Part shown: positions 9,460 through 17,325 of the stretch, piece by piece
Numbering within the stretch: the stretch's first letter is position 1
Layout of the letters: each line of letters starts with the position of its first letter
Assembly (NCBI RefSeq): GCF_004006635.1
Contig: NZ_CP034842.1
Span: forward strand, 1,984,001 to 2,048,000
Length of the DNA: 64,000 bases
From: Fusobacterium necrophorum subsp. necrophorum
Lineage (GTDB): Bacteria > Fusobacteriota > Fusobacteriia > Fusobacteriales > Fusobacteriaceae
Direction of reading: 5' to 3'
Notes under the pieces: model-generated
The model's database searches: none
What the model was told of the DNA's origin: nothing
What the model saw: only the letters and a program-made list of their open reading frames with translations
Made by a program: the position numbers and the translations under genes

Positions 9460-10608
9460 ATGGAAGAAATCAAAGAATTGTTAGAACAATTTAAATACTA
9501 TGCGAATAACCCAAGAAAGCAATTGGATAAATATCTTGCTGAAGGGAAAAAGGCAGTAGGAATTTTCCCATATTATGCTCCTGAAGAAATTGTGTATGCA
9601 GCCGGAGTAGTACCTTTTGGTGTATGGGGAGGTCAAGGACCGATTGAAAGAGCGAAAGAATATTTTCCAACTTTCTATTATTCTATGGCATTGAGATGTT
9701 TGGAAATGGCATTGGACGGAACTTTAGACGGCTTATCCGCTTCTATGGTAACTACCCTAGATGATACTCTAAGACCTTTTTCACAAAATTATAAAGTGAG
9801 TGCGGGAAGAAAAATTCCTATGATTTTCTTAAATCACGGGCAACATCGAAAAGAAGATTTCGGAAAACAATACAATGCCAGAATTTTTAAGAAAGCAAAA
9901 GAAGAATTGGAAAAAATTTGTGATGTAAAGGTAACGGATGAAAATTTAAAGAAAGCGTTTGAAATATATAATGAAAATAGAAGTGAAAAAAGAAAATTTA
10001 TCAAATTAGCTGCTACTCACCCACAAACCGTTAAGGCTTCCGACAGATGTCATGTTTTGAAAAGCTCTTATTTTATGTTAAAAGATGAGCACACAGCTCT
10101 TTTGAAGAAATTAAATGAAAAATTGGCTGCTTTGGCAGAAGAAGCATGGGATGGGGTTCGAGTGGTTACCAGTGGAGTGATTACGGATAATCCGGGATTA
10201 TTAGAAGTATTTGATGCTTATAAAGTATGCATTGTTGCGGATGACGTAGCTCATGAATCAAGAGCCTTAAAGGTAGATATTGATCTTTCTATTGAAGATC
10301 CGATGTTAGCTTTGGCAGATCAATTTGCTAGAATGGATGAAGACCCTATTTTGTACGATCCGGATATTTTCAAACGTCCGAAATACGTTGTGGATTTGGC
10401 AAAGGAAAATAATGCGGACGGCTGTCTATTATTTATGATGAATTTCAATGATACCGAAGAAATGGAATATCCTTCTTTGAAACAAGCTTTTGATGCAGCA
10501 AAGATTCCTTTGATTAAAATGGGATATGATCAACAAATGGTAGACTTTGGACAAGTAAAAACACAATTAGAAACTTTCAATGAAATCGTGCAATTAAACA
10601 GAATGTGA
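9460..10608 (+). CDS. hgdB: 2-Hydroxyglutaryl-CoA dehydratase beta subunit
   Basis: A 382-residue second subunit of the dehydratase. It carries the family segment KAVGIFPYYAPEEIVYAAGVVPFGVWGG near the N terminus and VCIVADDVAHESRAL in the C half. The ATG at 9460 is taken because AAGGAGG sits 5-6 bp before it; an upstream in-frame start at 9424 would overlap hgdA and lacks a site. It is 11 bp after hgdA and 16 bp before the LRR gene, so all three probably share a transcript. Confidence 0.94.
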   Translation: MEEIKELLEQFKYYANNPRKQLDKYLAEGKKAVGIFPYYAPEEIVYAAGVVPFGVWGGQGPIERAKEYFPTFYYSMALRCLEMALDGTLDGLSASMVTTLDDTLRPFSQNYKVSAGRKIPMIFLNHGQHRKEDFGKQYNARIFKKAKEELEKICDVKVTDENLKKAFEIYNENRSEKRKFIKLAATHPQTVKASDRCHVLKSSYFMLKDEHTALLKKLNEKLAALAEEAWDGVRVVTSGVITDNPGLLEVFDAYKVCIVADDVAHESRALKVDIDLSIEDPMLALADQFARMDEDPILYDPDIFKRPKYVVDLAKENNADGCLLFMMNFNDTEEMEYPSLKQAFDAAKIPLIKMGYDQQMVDFGQVKTQLETFNEIVQLNRM

Positions 10609-10624
10609 TAAGGGGGTTGAAGAA

Positions 10625-11215
10625 ATGTGTCAAAATGTATGGGAAAATGATGATTTTATTTTTAAAGGCGATGAATTAAAAGGAATGACAGCGAAGGGAA
10701 AAGATAAAGTAAAAACACAAGGATTTACAGATATGATTATTCCTGCAACGACTCCTGAAGGATTGGCGATTAAGAGAATTGGAGATAATGCTTTTTACAG
10801 AAGAGGATTGACATCCGTAGTCATTCCTGATACAGTAGAGACAATCGGTTATGATGCCTTTGGAGTATGTAAATTGACAGAAGTAAAATTACCGGCAGCT
10901 TTGGTGGGAATTGAAGGCTTTGCTTTTTATCGAAACAAATTAAAAAATGTAATTTTCGGAGATAAGGTAAAAACAATAGAACCAAGTGCTTTCGCATTGA
11001 ATGAGTTGGAAGAACTTCATTTACCGGAAGGATTAGAATTGATTGATACTTCATCTTTCTATAAAAATTCTTTGACTTCTCTAAAAATTCCCGCATCTGT
11101 AAAGAAAATCAACATGTATGCATTCCATAAAAATAATATAGCGGAAGTGGAAATTCCGGAAGGAACACAACTTCATGTTTATGCATTTGAAGCAAATACG
11201 GAAATAAAAAAATAG
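10625..11215 (+). CDS. Small leucine-rich-repeat protein of the BspA/LRR_5 type
   Basis: A 196-residue protein. After about 45 residues with no recognised motif come roughly six repeats of 22-24 residues of the pattern L-(T/E)-x-(V/L)-x-(I/L)-P-x-x-(V/L)-x-x-I-x-x-x-A-F, typical of LRR_5 proteins such as BspA. No signal peptide or membrane segment is seen, so it should be cytoplasmic, unlike most LRR_5 proteins which are exported. It is only 16 bp behind hgdB with a GGGGG-type ribosome binding site and is followed by a terminator, so it is the last gene of the glutamate operon. Function unknown; a scaffold or chaperone for the dehydratase is speculation. Confidence 0.85.
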   Translation: MCQNVWENDDFIFKGDELKGMTAKGKDKVKTQGFTDMIIPATTPEGLAIKRIGDNAFYRRGLTSVVIPDTVETIGYDAFGVCKLTEVKLPAALVGIEGFAFYRNKLKNVIFGDKVKTIEPSAFALNELEELHLPEGLELIDTSSFYKNSLTSLKIPASVKKINMYAFHKNNIAEVEIPEGTQLHVYAFEANTEIKK

Positions 11216-11232
11216 CTGCAAGTAAAAATGTA

Positions 11233-11270
11233 AGGGGGCTGCTTCACAACGGTGAGCACCCCCTTTCTCT
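11233..11270 (+). terminator. Terminator of the glutamate-fermentation operon
   Basis: A GC-rich hairpin with arms AGGGGG-TGCT-CAC (left, two unpaired bases) and GTG-AGCA-CCCCCT (right) followed by TTTCTCT. It separates the LRR gene from the biotin ligase gene. Confidence 0.75.
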
Positions 11271-11292
11271 ATAAAAAACAGAGAGGAGAATT

Positions 11293-12273
11293 ATGAACAT
11301 ATACTCATTTGAAGTTTTGGATTCGACCAATGATTATATGAAGGAACATCGAAAAGAATTTGAGGAATTTGATATTGTCATGGCGAAAAATCAAAGAGCG
11401 GGAAAAGGTCGACGGGGGAATATTTGGATCTCTACAGAAGGGATGGCTCTTTTTACTTTTTTGGTGAAAAAGAGAGGAGACAAAGCCGAGGAAGTATATA
11501 TGAAATTGCCTCTATTGGCAGGATTGGCTGTCATTAGAGCTTTACAACGGAGAAAAAAAATACATTACCAGTTGAAATGGACCAATGATATTTATTTACA
11601 AGAGAAAAAATTGGCAGGGATATTGGTAGAAAGACGAGAAAATGATTTTTTTATTGGAATTGGAATCAATGTGAATAATGCCATTCCGATAGAAATTAAA
11701 AATATAGCAATTTCGTTACAGGAAGTCTGTCAGGAAAAGATAGAAATAGAGTCTTTGATTTTGAGTATTGTAGAGGAGTGCAGAAAACTTCTTGAAGAAT
11801 ATTTTGTAGGAAATTGGAAAAACATCTTACAGGAAATCAATGCTATCAACTATCTACAGGGGAAAAAAATCGGACTTCGTGCAGGAAATCTTTTTGTACA
11901 AGGAATCGTGCAGAGAATTGACGAAAATGGAGAACTGGAAATTCTTTCCAAAGAGGGATTACGGAGTTTTGGAATGGGAGAAGTCGTGAAAGAAAGAATC
12001 CTTGTGAAATTGGAAAAAAATTTGGAGATATTGGCGAAGATATATATTTTAAAGGAAGCAAATTATGATGTCATCGCTTATACAGAAGAAGTTTGGGAAC
12101 CTTTTTGGGAGCAAAAATTGGAGAAGTTACAGGTAAAAATAGAAAGAAACTTTGGAAAGGAAGAATTGAAAGAAAAATATCAGGCAAAAACCTTGGAAGA
12201 ATATCCGAATCTTTTTCCTTTGGAATATTATGACGAGAAAAACATAAAAGAAGTTGCAAAAATATTTGCTTAA
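11293..12273 (+). CDS. birA: Biotin--[biotin carrier protein] ligase with C-terminal extension
   Basis: A 326-residue ligase that adenylates biotin and attaches it to carrier lysines such as that of GcdC. Visible are STNDYM, the biotin-binding loop RAGKGRRGNIW (residues about 36-46), LKWTNDIY and KLAGILVE, then the small C-terminal beta domain to about residue 232. There is no N-terminal winged-helix domain, so it is a single-function ligase and should not repress bio genes. The remaining 90 or so residues are not part of a standard ligase and are unrecognised. AGAGGAG precedes the ATG. bioB follows 52 bp later. Confidence 0.88.
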   Translation: MNIYSFEVLDSTNDYMKEHRKEFEEFDIVMAKNQRAGKGRRGNIWISTEGMALFTFLVKKRGDKAEEVYMKLPLLAGLAVIRALQRRKKIHYQLKWTNDIYLQEKKLAGILVERRENDFFIGIGINVNNAIPIEIKNIAISLQEVCQEKIEIESLILSIVEECRKLLEEYFVGNWKNILQEINAINYLQGKKIGLRAGNLFVQGIVQRIDENGELEILSKEGLRSFGMGEVVKERILVKLEKNLEILAKIYILKEANYDVIAYTEEVWEPFWEQKLEKLQVKIERNFGKEELKEKYQAKTLEEYPNLFPLEYYDEKNIKEVAKIFA

Positions 12274-12325
12274 AAGGTAAGAAATGTGATAGCATACAAG
12301 AAGAAATTAAAATGTAGGAGGAAAC

Positions 12326-13309
12326 ATGAAGGAATTTTTACATCAATTGAAGAACAGAGTGTTAGAGGGGTATTTAGTAACGAGAGAAGATGTTGCAAGC
12401 TTATTAAGCATTTCCATAGAGAAGGAAGAAGAGTTGCAGGAATTATTAGAGGCAGCCAATGAAATTCGAGAAAAGTTTTGCGGAAACTTTTTCAACTTAT
12501 GTACCATTTTGAACGCGAAGTCAGGTCGTTGTTCGGAGAATTGCAGATATTGTGCTCAGTCGGCTCATTTTAAGACAAATGCGGAGATATATCCTCTTGT
12601 GAGCAAGGAAGTTGCTTTGGAGGCTGCAAAAGAAGTGGAAGAGGAGGGAGCTCATCGTTTTTCTTTGGTAACGAGTGGAAGAGGTTTACAGGGAGAAGAG
12701 AAGGAATTAGACAGACTGCAAGAAATTTATCAATATTTACAGAAAAATACGAAGTTGGATTTATGTGCTTCTCATGGAATTTGTAGCAAAGAAGCACTAC
12801 AAAAATTAAAAGATGCGGGAGTGAAAACCTATCATCACAATTTGGAAAGTTCTCGAAGATTTTATCCCAGCATTTGTACTTCCCATAGTTTTGAGGACAG
12901 AGTCAACACGGTAAAATACGCTCACGAAGTTGGCTTACAAGTGTGCAGTGGAGGAATTTTCGGTTTAGGAGAAACAGAGGAAGATAGGATGGATATGGCA
13001 TTTGATTTACGGGAATTAGGTGTTCATTCCGTTCCTATCAATATTTTGACACCGATTCCGGGGACACCTTTGGAAAAAAATGAAGCCATTGATCCTAGAG
13101 AATTATTAAAAGATATTGCCATTTATCGATTTATTTTGCCAAAAGTAGCGATTCGGTATGCCGGAGGGCGAGTGAAGCTGGGGGAATATGCAAAACTCGG
13201 GTTAAGAGGAGGAGTGAATTCCGCTTTGACAGGAAATTTTTTAACGACAACAGGAAATACGATTGAAAGTGATAAACAAATGATTAAGGAGCTTGGTTAT
13301 GAATACTAA
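12326..13309 (+). CDS. bioB: Biotin synthase
   Basis: A 327-residue radical SAM enzyme that inserts sulfur into dethiobiotin. The SAM-cluster motif CxxxCxxC is visible as GRCSENCRYCAQ (Cys69, 73, 76). Other marks are the YHHNLESS segment, GIFGLGETEEDR and a late RYAGGRVKLGEY with the arginine expected near the second cluster. Length is normal. AGGAGG lies before the ATG. The 3' end overlaps bioD, and bioD overlaps bioA, so B-D-A form one operon. Confidence 0.96.
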   Translation: MKEFLHQLKNRVLEGYLVTREDVASLLSISIEKEEELQELLEAANEIREKFCGNFFNLCTILNAKSGRCSENCRYCAQSAHFKTNAEIYPLVSKEVALEAAKEVEEEGAHRFSLVTSGRGLQGEEKELDRLQEIYQYLQKNTKLDLCASHGICSKEALQKLKDAGVKTYHHNLESSRRFYPSICTSHSFEDRVNTVKYAHEVGLQVCSGGIFGLGETEEDRMDMAFDLRELGVHSVPINILTPIPGTPLEKNEAIDPRELLKDIAIYRFILPKVAIRYAGGRVKLGEYAKLGLRGGVNSALTGNFLTTTGNTIESDKQMIKELGYEY

Positions 13310-13994
13310 AGGGTATTTTGTCATCGGAACGGATACGGATATCGGAAAAACATTTTGCAGTACTTTGTTATATCATGGTTTAAGAAACAGAAATGCAATG
13401 TATTATAAGCCGGTGCAGAGTGGCGGTGTTTTGAAAGAGGGAAAGTTGTATGCTCCGGATGTTCTTTCTCTTTGTGAATTTGAAGGAATGGAATATCAGG
13501 AGAAGATGGTAAGTTATGTGTTAGGTCCTGAGGTTTCACCTCACTTAGCAAGTGAATTGGAAAACAAAGTTTTGGATGTTGACAAGATAAAAAATCATTT
13601 TCGGGAACTTTGTAAGAAATATGATTATCTTATTGTGGAGGGAGCGGGAGGTTTGTATGTTCCTCTCATCAGAAATCAATTTTATATCTATGATTTGATT
13701 CGGGAATTTCAATTTCCCGTGATTTTAGTAAGCAGTGCCAAAGTAGGTTCCATCAATCATGCAGTATTGACCCTAGAAGCTTTGAAACATATGGGAATTT
13801 CATTACATGGGATTATTTTTAATCGTGTACAGAATACTGAAACAAGTAGGATATATGAAGAAGATAATATAAAAATCATTTTACAGAAGGCTTCCACAAA
13901 AAATCATTTAATTCTTTTAGAGGGGGAGCAGGAAATTGCAGAAGAAAAATTGGACTTGTTTCTGAAAGGAGAAGCAAATGAAGAAACGAAGTGA
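13299..13994 (+). CDS. bioD: Dethiobiotin synthetase
   Basis: A 231-residue ATP-dependent carboxylase that closes the ureido ring of dethiobiotin. The P-loop GTDTDIGKT is at residues 10-18, the substrate lysine segment YYKPVQSG follows, and VEGAGGLYVPL is present. The ATG at 13299 is preferred because AAGGAG (13286-13291) is 7 bp away; a TTG at 13293 is too close. It overlaps the last 11 bp of bioB and the first 17 bp of bioA. Confidence 0.93.
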   Translation: MNTKGYFVIGTDTDIGKTFCSTLLYHGLRNRNAMYYKPVQSGGVLKEGKLYAPDVLSLCEFEGMEYQEKMVSYVLGPEVSPHLASELENKVLDVDKIKNHFRELCKKYDYLIVEGAGGLYVPLIRNQFYIYDLIREFQFPVILVSSAKVGSINHAVLTLEALKHMGISLHGIIFNRVQNTETSRIYEEDNIKIILQKASTKNHLILLEGEQEIAEEKLDLFLKGEANEETK

Positions 13995-15321
13995 ATTACA
14001 GGAAAAAGATCTTCAATACATTTTTCATCCCTGTGCTCAAATGAAAGATTTTGAAGAAACTCCTCCTTTGGTTATAAAAAAAGGAGAAGGCTTGTATCTA
14101 ATAGATGAAGAAGGAAAGCGATATATGGATTGTATTTCCAGTTGGTGGGTAAACTTGTTTGGACATGCAAATCTACGTATTAATCAGGTAGTCATGGAGC
14201 AAATTAACGAGTTGGAACACGTTATTTTTGCAAGCTTTTCCCATAAACCTGCAATTGAGTTGGCGGAAGCTCTTGTGGAAGTATTGCCGAAGGGAATCAA
14301 TAAGTTTTTATTCGCAGACAACGGTTCTTCCTGTATAGAAATGGCTTTAAAATTAAGTTTTCAATATCATTTACAAACAGGAAATCCACAAAAAACGAAG
14401 TTTATTTCCTTAGAAAATGCTTATCATGGAGAAACAATAGGAGCCTTGGGAGTAGGAGATGTGGATATCTTTACACAAACTTATCGTCCTTTGATAAAAG
14501 AGGGAAGAAAGGTGAGAGTTCCCTATTTGGACAATACAAAATCGGATGAAGAATTTGCAGCCTATGAGGAAGAATGTATTCAAGAATTAAAAAAGCTCAT
14601 AGAAAACTCTCATCATGAGATTGCTTGTATGATAGTGGAACCTATGGTACAGGGAGCTGCAGGAATGTTGATGTATTCGGCAAACTATCTGAAACAAGTT
14701 CGGGAATTGACGAAACAATACAATATTCATCTGATAGATGATGAAATTGCGATGGGATTCGGACGAACCGGAAAAATGTTTGCCTGTGAACATGCTGGAA
14801 TTACTCCGGATATTATGTGTTTGGCAAAAGGATTGTCCAGCGGATATTATCCGATTGCTATGGCATGTATTACCACAGATATTTTTAATGCTTTTTACGC
14901 CGACTACAAGGAGGGAAAATCTTTTTTACATTCTCATACCTATTCTGGAAATCCTTTGGGATGCCGCGTTGCCGTAGAGGTATTACGAATTTTCCAAGAA
15001 GAAAATATCATGGCTATGGTACAGGAAAAAGGAGAGTATTTACAAACAAAAATGGAGGAACTTTTTCAAGGTCGGGAGTATGTGAAATCCTATCGAAGAA
15101 TGGGAATGATAGGAGCTATTGAACTCCATGATATTCCGGGTCAGGAGAGAATAGGAAGAAAGATAGCAACTTTAGCATTGGAAAAAGGAGTTTTAATTCG
15201 TCCGATTGGAAATATTGTCTATTTTATGCCGCCATATATTATTACGAAAGAAGAAATAGATACTATGTTGGAAGTTTGCAAAGTATCTATGGAGGAATAT
15301 ATAGAACAAATAAAAAAATAA
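13978..15321 (+). CDS. bioA: Adenosylmethionine-8-amino-7-oxononanoate aminotransferase
   Basis: A 447-residue class III aminotransferase dependent on PLP. It converts 8-amino-7-oxononanoate to 7,8-diaminononanoate with SAM as usual amino donor. Visible: SSWWVNLFGHAN near residue 55, GSSCIEMALKLSFQY, YHGETIGALGVGD, the DDEIAMGFGRTGKMFACEH region, and the PLP-lysine segment LAKGLSSGYYPIA. The gene starts inside bioD with GGAGAAG before the ATG. No other aminotransferase assignment fits the biotin context as well. Confidence 0.94.
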   Translation: MKKRSELQEKDLQYIFHPCAQMKDFEETPPLVIKKGEGLYLIDEEGKRYMDCISSWWVNLFGHANLRINQVVMEQINELEHVIFASFSHKPAIELAEALVEVLPKGINKFLFADNGSSCIEMALKLSFQYHLQTGNPQKTKFISLENAYHGETIGALGVGDVDIFTQTYRPLIKEGRKVRVPYLDNTKSDEEFAAYEEECIQELKKLIENSHHEIACMIVEPMVQGAAGMLMYSANYLKQVRELTKQYNIHLIDDEIAMGFGRTGKMFACEHAGITPDIMCLAKGLSSGYYPIAMACITTDIFNAFYADYKEGKSFLHSHTYSGNPLGCRVAVEVLRIFQEENIMAMVQEKGEYLQTKMEELFQGREYVKSYRRMGMIGAIELHDIPGQERIGRKIATLALEKGVLIRPIGNIVYFMPPYIITKEEIDTMLEVCKVSMEEYIEQIKK

Positions 15322-15333
15322 GGGAGAGATGGT

Positions 15334-16149
15334 ATGAAAGTTAAGAAAGTATGGGCAGCTTATTTCAGTGCAACAGGAACAACAGAAAAGGTAGTCAAAG
15401 GGCTGGCAAAGTCTTTAGCAAAAAAATTAAAGACAGAATGGGACTGTTTCGATTTTACACTTCCAAAGGCAAGGAAGTTGGAAATGCCTTTTCAAGAAGA
15501 GGATGTCGTTGTGTTTGGAACTCCGACGATCGCCGGGAGAGTTCCTAATGTATTATTAAAGTATTTAGCAACGATAGAAGGAAGAGGAGCTCTGGCAATT
15601 CCTATTTCTCTTTATGGAAATCGAAATTATGATGATTGTTTAATAGAACTTCGTGATATTTTAGCAAAGGCACATTTTTATCCTATTGCGGCAGGAGCTT
15701 TTATTGGAGAACACTCTTTTTCCAAAATTTTGGGAGCAGGGAGACCTGATGAAAAAGATATGAAAATTGTGGAAGAATTTGCGGATAAAATTGTAAATAA
15801 AATAGCAACAGGGGATAGAACTCTGATTGAAGTCAAGGGAACTCCGGATCCTTATCGTTGGTATTATCAACCGAGAGATCGGCAAGGAAATCCTGTCGAT
15901 ATTCGTAAGGTAAAACCTCTGACCAATGAGAAATGTACGGATTGTAAAATTTGTGCAAAAGTTTGTCCTATGGGATCCATTTCTTTTGAAAATGTTCGAG
16001 AGATTCCCGGAATTTGTATTAAGTGTTGTGCTTGTATCAAAAAGTGTCCGGAAGATGCAAAATATTATGAAGATGAAGGATATTTATACCATCAACATGA
16101 ATTGGAAGAGGAATATATCAGAAGAGCGGAGCCGGAATATTTTGTTTAA
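15334..16149 (+). CDS. Flavodoxin-ferredoxin fusion (EFR1-type) protein
   Basis: A 271-residue two-domain electron carrier. Residues 1-165 form a flavodoxin-like domain with the FMN phosphate loop FSATGTTEKV and FGTPTIAGRVPN. Residues about 195-235 hold two 4Fe-4S motifs, CTDCKICAKVCP and CIKCCACIKKCP. The protein should be cytoplasmic and could pass low-potential electrons. It is 12 bp after bioA, so it is co-transcribed with biotin genes; support of the SAM cluster in BioB is possible but is inference only. Substrate or partner is unknown. Confidence 0.85.
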   Translation: MKVKKVWAAYFSATGTTEKVVKGLAKSLAKKLKTEWDCFDFTLPKARKLEMPFQEEDVVVFGTPTIAGRVPNVLLKYLATIEGRGALAIPISLYGNRNYDDCLIELRDILAKAHFYPIAAGAFIGEHSFSKILGAGRPDEKDMKIVEEFADKIVNKIATGDRTLIEVKGTPDPYRWYYQPRDRQGNPVDIRKVKPLTNEKCTDCKICAKVCPMGSISFENVREIPGICIKCCACIKKCPEDAKYYEDEGYLYHQHELEEEYIRRAEPEYFV

Positions 16150-16171
16150 CTGGTAAAAATTGGAGGAAAAT

Positions 16172-17122
16172 ATGGAAATTGTTGTAGTGATTCTTGCTAT
16201 TCTTGTATTTCAAATATGGAAAATAATAAAGGATAAAAAAATACTAAAAGGAGTAGAGAAAATGAAAGATGGAAACAAAGGAGCGGAGATGATGAAAAAT
16301 GTCAGTGTAGGAAAATCTATCATGGGAATTTTTGGAATTTTAGTGCTTGTGTTTTTCTTGGGGATTGGGTTTTCAAACTGTTATACAGTAAATACCGGAG
16401 AAGTTGCTATTGTTTCCACTTGGGGAAAAATTAGCCGGATTGATGAAGAAGGACTGCATTTTAAAATTCCTTTTGTTCAATCAAAAACTTTTTTAGAAAC
16501 GAGAGAAAAGTCTTACATTTTTGCAAAAACGGAAGAGTCGAATACCACATTGGAAGTTTCCACGAAAGATATTCAATCCATTTTTATTGAATTTACAGTA
16601 CAGGCAAGTATTTCCGATCCCGAAAAGTTATATCGAGCTTTTAACGGAAAGCACGAGAGTCGATTTATTCGACCCAGGGTACAAGAAGTGGTACAGGCAG
16701 CAATTTCAAAATATACCATTGAAGAGTTTGTAACAAAACGAACTGAAATTTCACGATTAATTTTTGAAGATTTAAAAGATGATTTTGCAACCTATGGTTT
16801 GAATGTATCAAATATTTCCATTATGAATCATGATTTCAGTGATGAGTATGAAAAGGCGATTGAAGCGAAAAAGGTTGCAGAGCAGGCAGTGGAAAAAGCA
16901 AGAGCGGAACAGGCAAAATTATTGGTAGAACAGGAAAATCGTGTCAAGGTAGCCGAGTTGGAACTAAGAGAAAGAGAAATTCGAGCAAAAGCCAACGCAG
17001 TGGAATCTCAATCTTTGAGTCCTCAATTATTAAGAAAAATGGCCATTGAAAAGTGGGATGGTCATCTTCCGAAAGTACAGGGAAATAATAGCTCCACTTT
17101 AATTTCTTTAGAAGAAAAATAA
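16172..17122 (+). CDS. SPFH/Band 7 (prohibitin-like) membrane protein
   Basis: A 316-residue protein with two hydrophobic stretches (residues about 2-15 and 50-70), then the Band 7 domain beginning VNTGEVAIVSTWGKISRIDEEGLHFK, followed by an Ala/Glu-rich coiled coil (KKVAEQAVEKARAEQ) and a short tail KWDGHLPKV that is usual in this family. These proteins form membrane rings or microdomains; the exact role here is unknown. The ATG at 16172 follows TGGAGG by 5 bp; an upstream TTG at 16160 overlaps that site. It is 22 bp after the ferredoxin fusion gene. Confidence 0.88.
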   Translation: MEIVVVILAILVFQIWKIIKDKKILKGVEKMKDGNKGAEMMKNVSVGKSIMGIFGILVLVFFLGIGFSNCYTVNTGEVAIVSTWGKISRIDEEGLHFKIPFVQSKTFLETREKSYIFAKTEESNTTLEVSTKDIQSIFIEFTVQASISDPEKLYRAFNGKHESRFIRPRVQEVVQAAISKYTIEEFVTKRTEISRLIFEDLKDDFATYGLNVSNISIMNHDFSDEYEKAIEAKKVAEQAVEKARAEQAKLLVEQENRVKVAELELREREIRAKANAVESQSLSPQLLRKMAIEKWDGHLPKVQGNNSSTLISLEEK

Positions 17123-17142
17123 AAAGATTTTTCAGATATTTC

Positions 17143-17171
17143 TTGAAAAAAAATAATAAATATGTTATTCT
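17143..17171 (+). promoter_or_regulatory. Promoter for the Mn2+ riboswitch and P-type ATPase
   Basis: TTGAAA (17143-17148), a 17 bp spacer and TATTCT (17166-17171) form a good sigma-70-type promoter. Transcription would start about 10 bp before the riboswitch aptamer. Confidence 0.65.
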
Positions 17172-17179
17172 ATATGTAC

Positions 17180-17268
17180 ATGGAAAAGGGAGTAGTTTCA
17201 AATATAGTATCAACAATCCCGATGTGAATACATCTGGTACTATAGCCTGTTAGGTAACAAGACTTTTG
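17180..17268 (+). ncRNA. yybP-ykoY manganese riboswitch aptamer
   Basis: The RNA has the family landmarks in order: AAAAGGGAGTAG at the left, TCAACA after the ATAGTA arm, a GATGT/ACATC inner stem, TGG and TACTAT closing that arm, and AACAAGAC at the right. AAAAG at the left pairs with CTTTT at the right as stem P1. The spacing matches the Lactococcus lactis example as I recall it. This class binds Mn2+ and often controls Mn exporters. The right strand of P1 is also part of the following terminator, so the two folds exclude each other and Mn2+ should turn the downstream gene on. Confidence 0.88.
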
Positions 17269-17303
17269 ATGTAAAGCGGAGCTTTATATCAAGAGTCTTT
17301 TTT
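17258..17303 (+). terminator. Riboswitch-controlled terminator
   Basis: Arms 17259-17277 and 17281-17299 form a long, nearly perfect stem (AAGACTTTTGATGTAAAGC with its partner; two non-Watson-Crick positions) with loop GGA and a run of T. The left arm includes the 3' strand of aptamer stem P1. This is the expression platform of the Mn2+ riboswitch. Confidence 0.88.
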
Positions 17304-17325
17304 ATTAAAAGATATGGAGGAGAAT

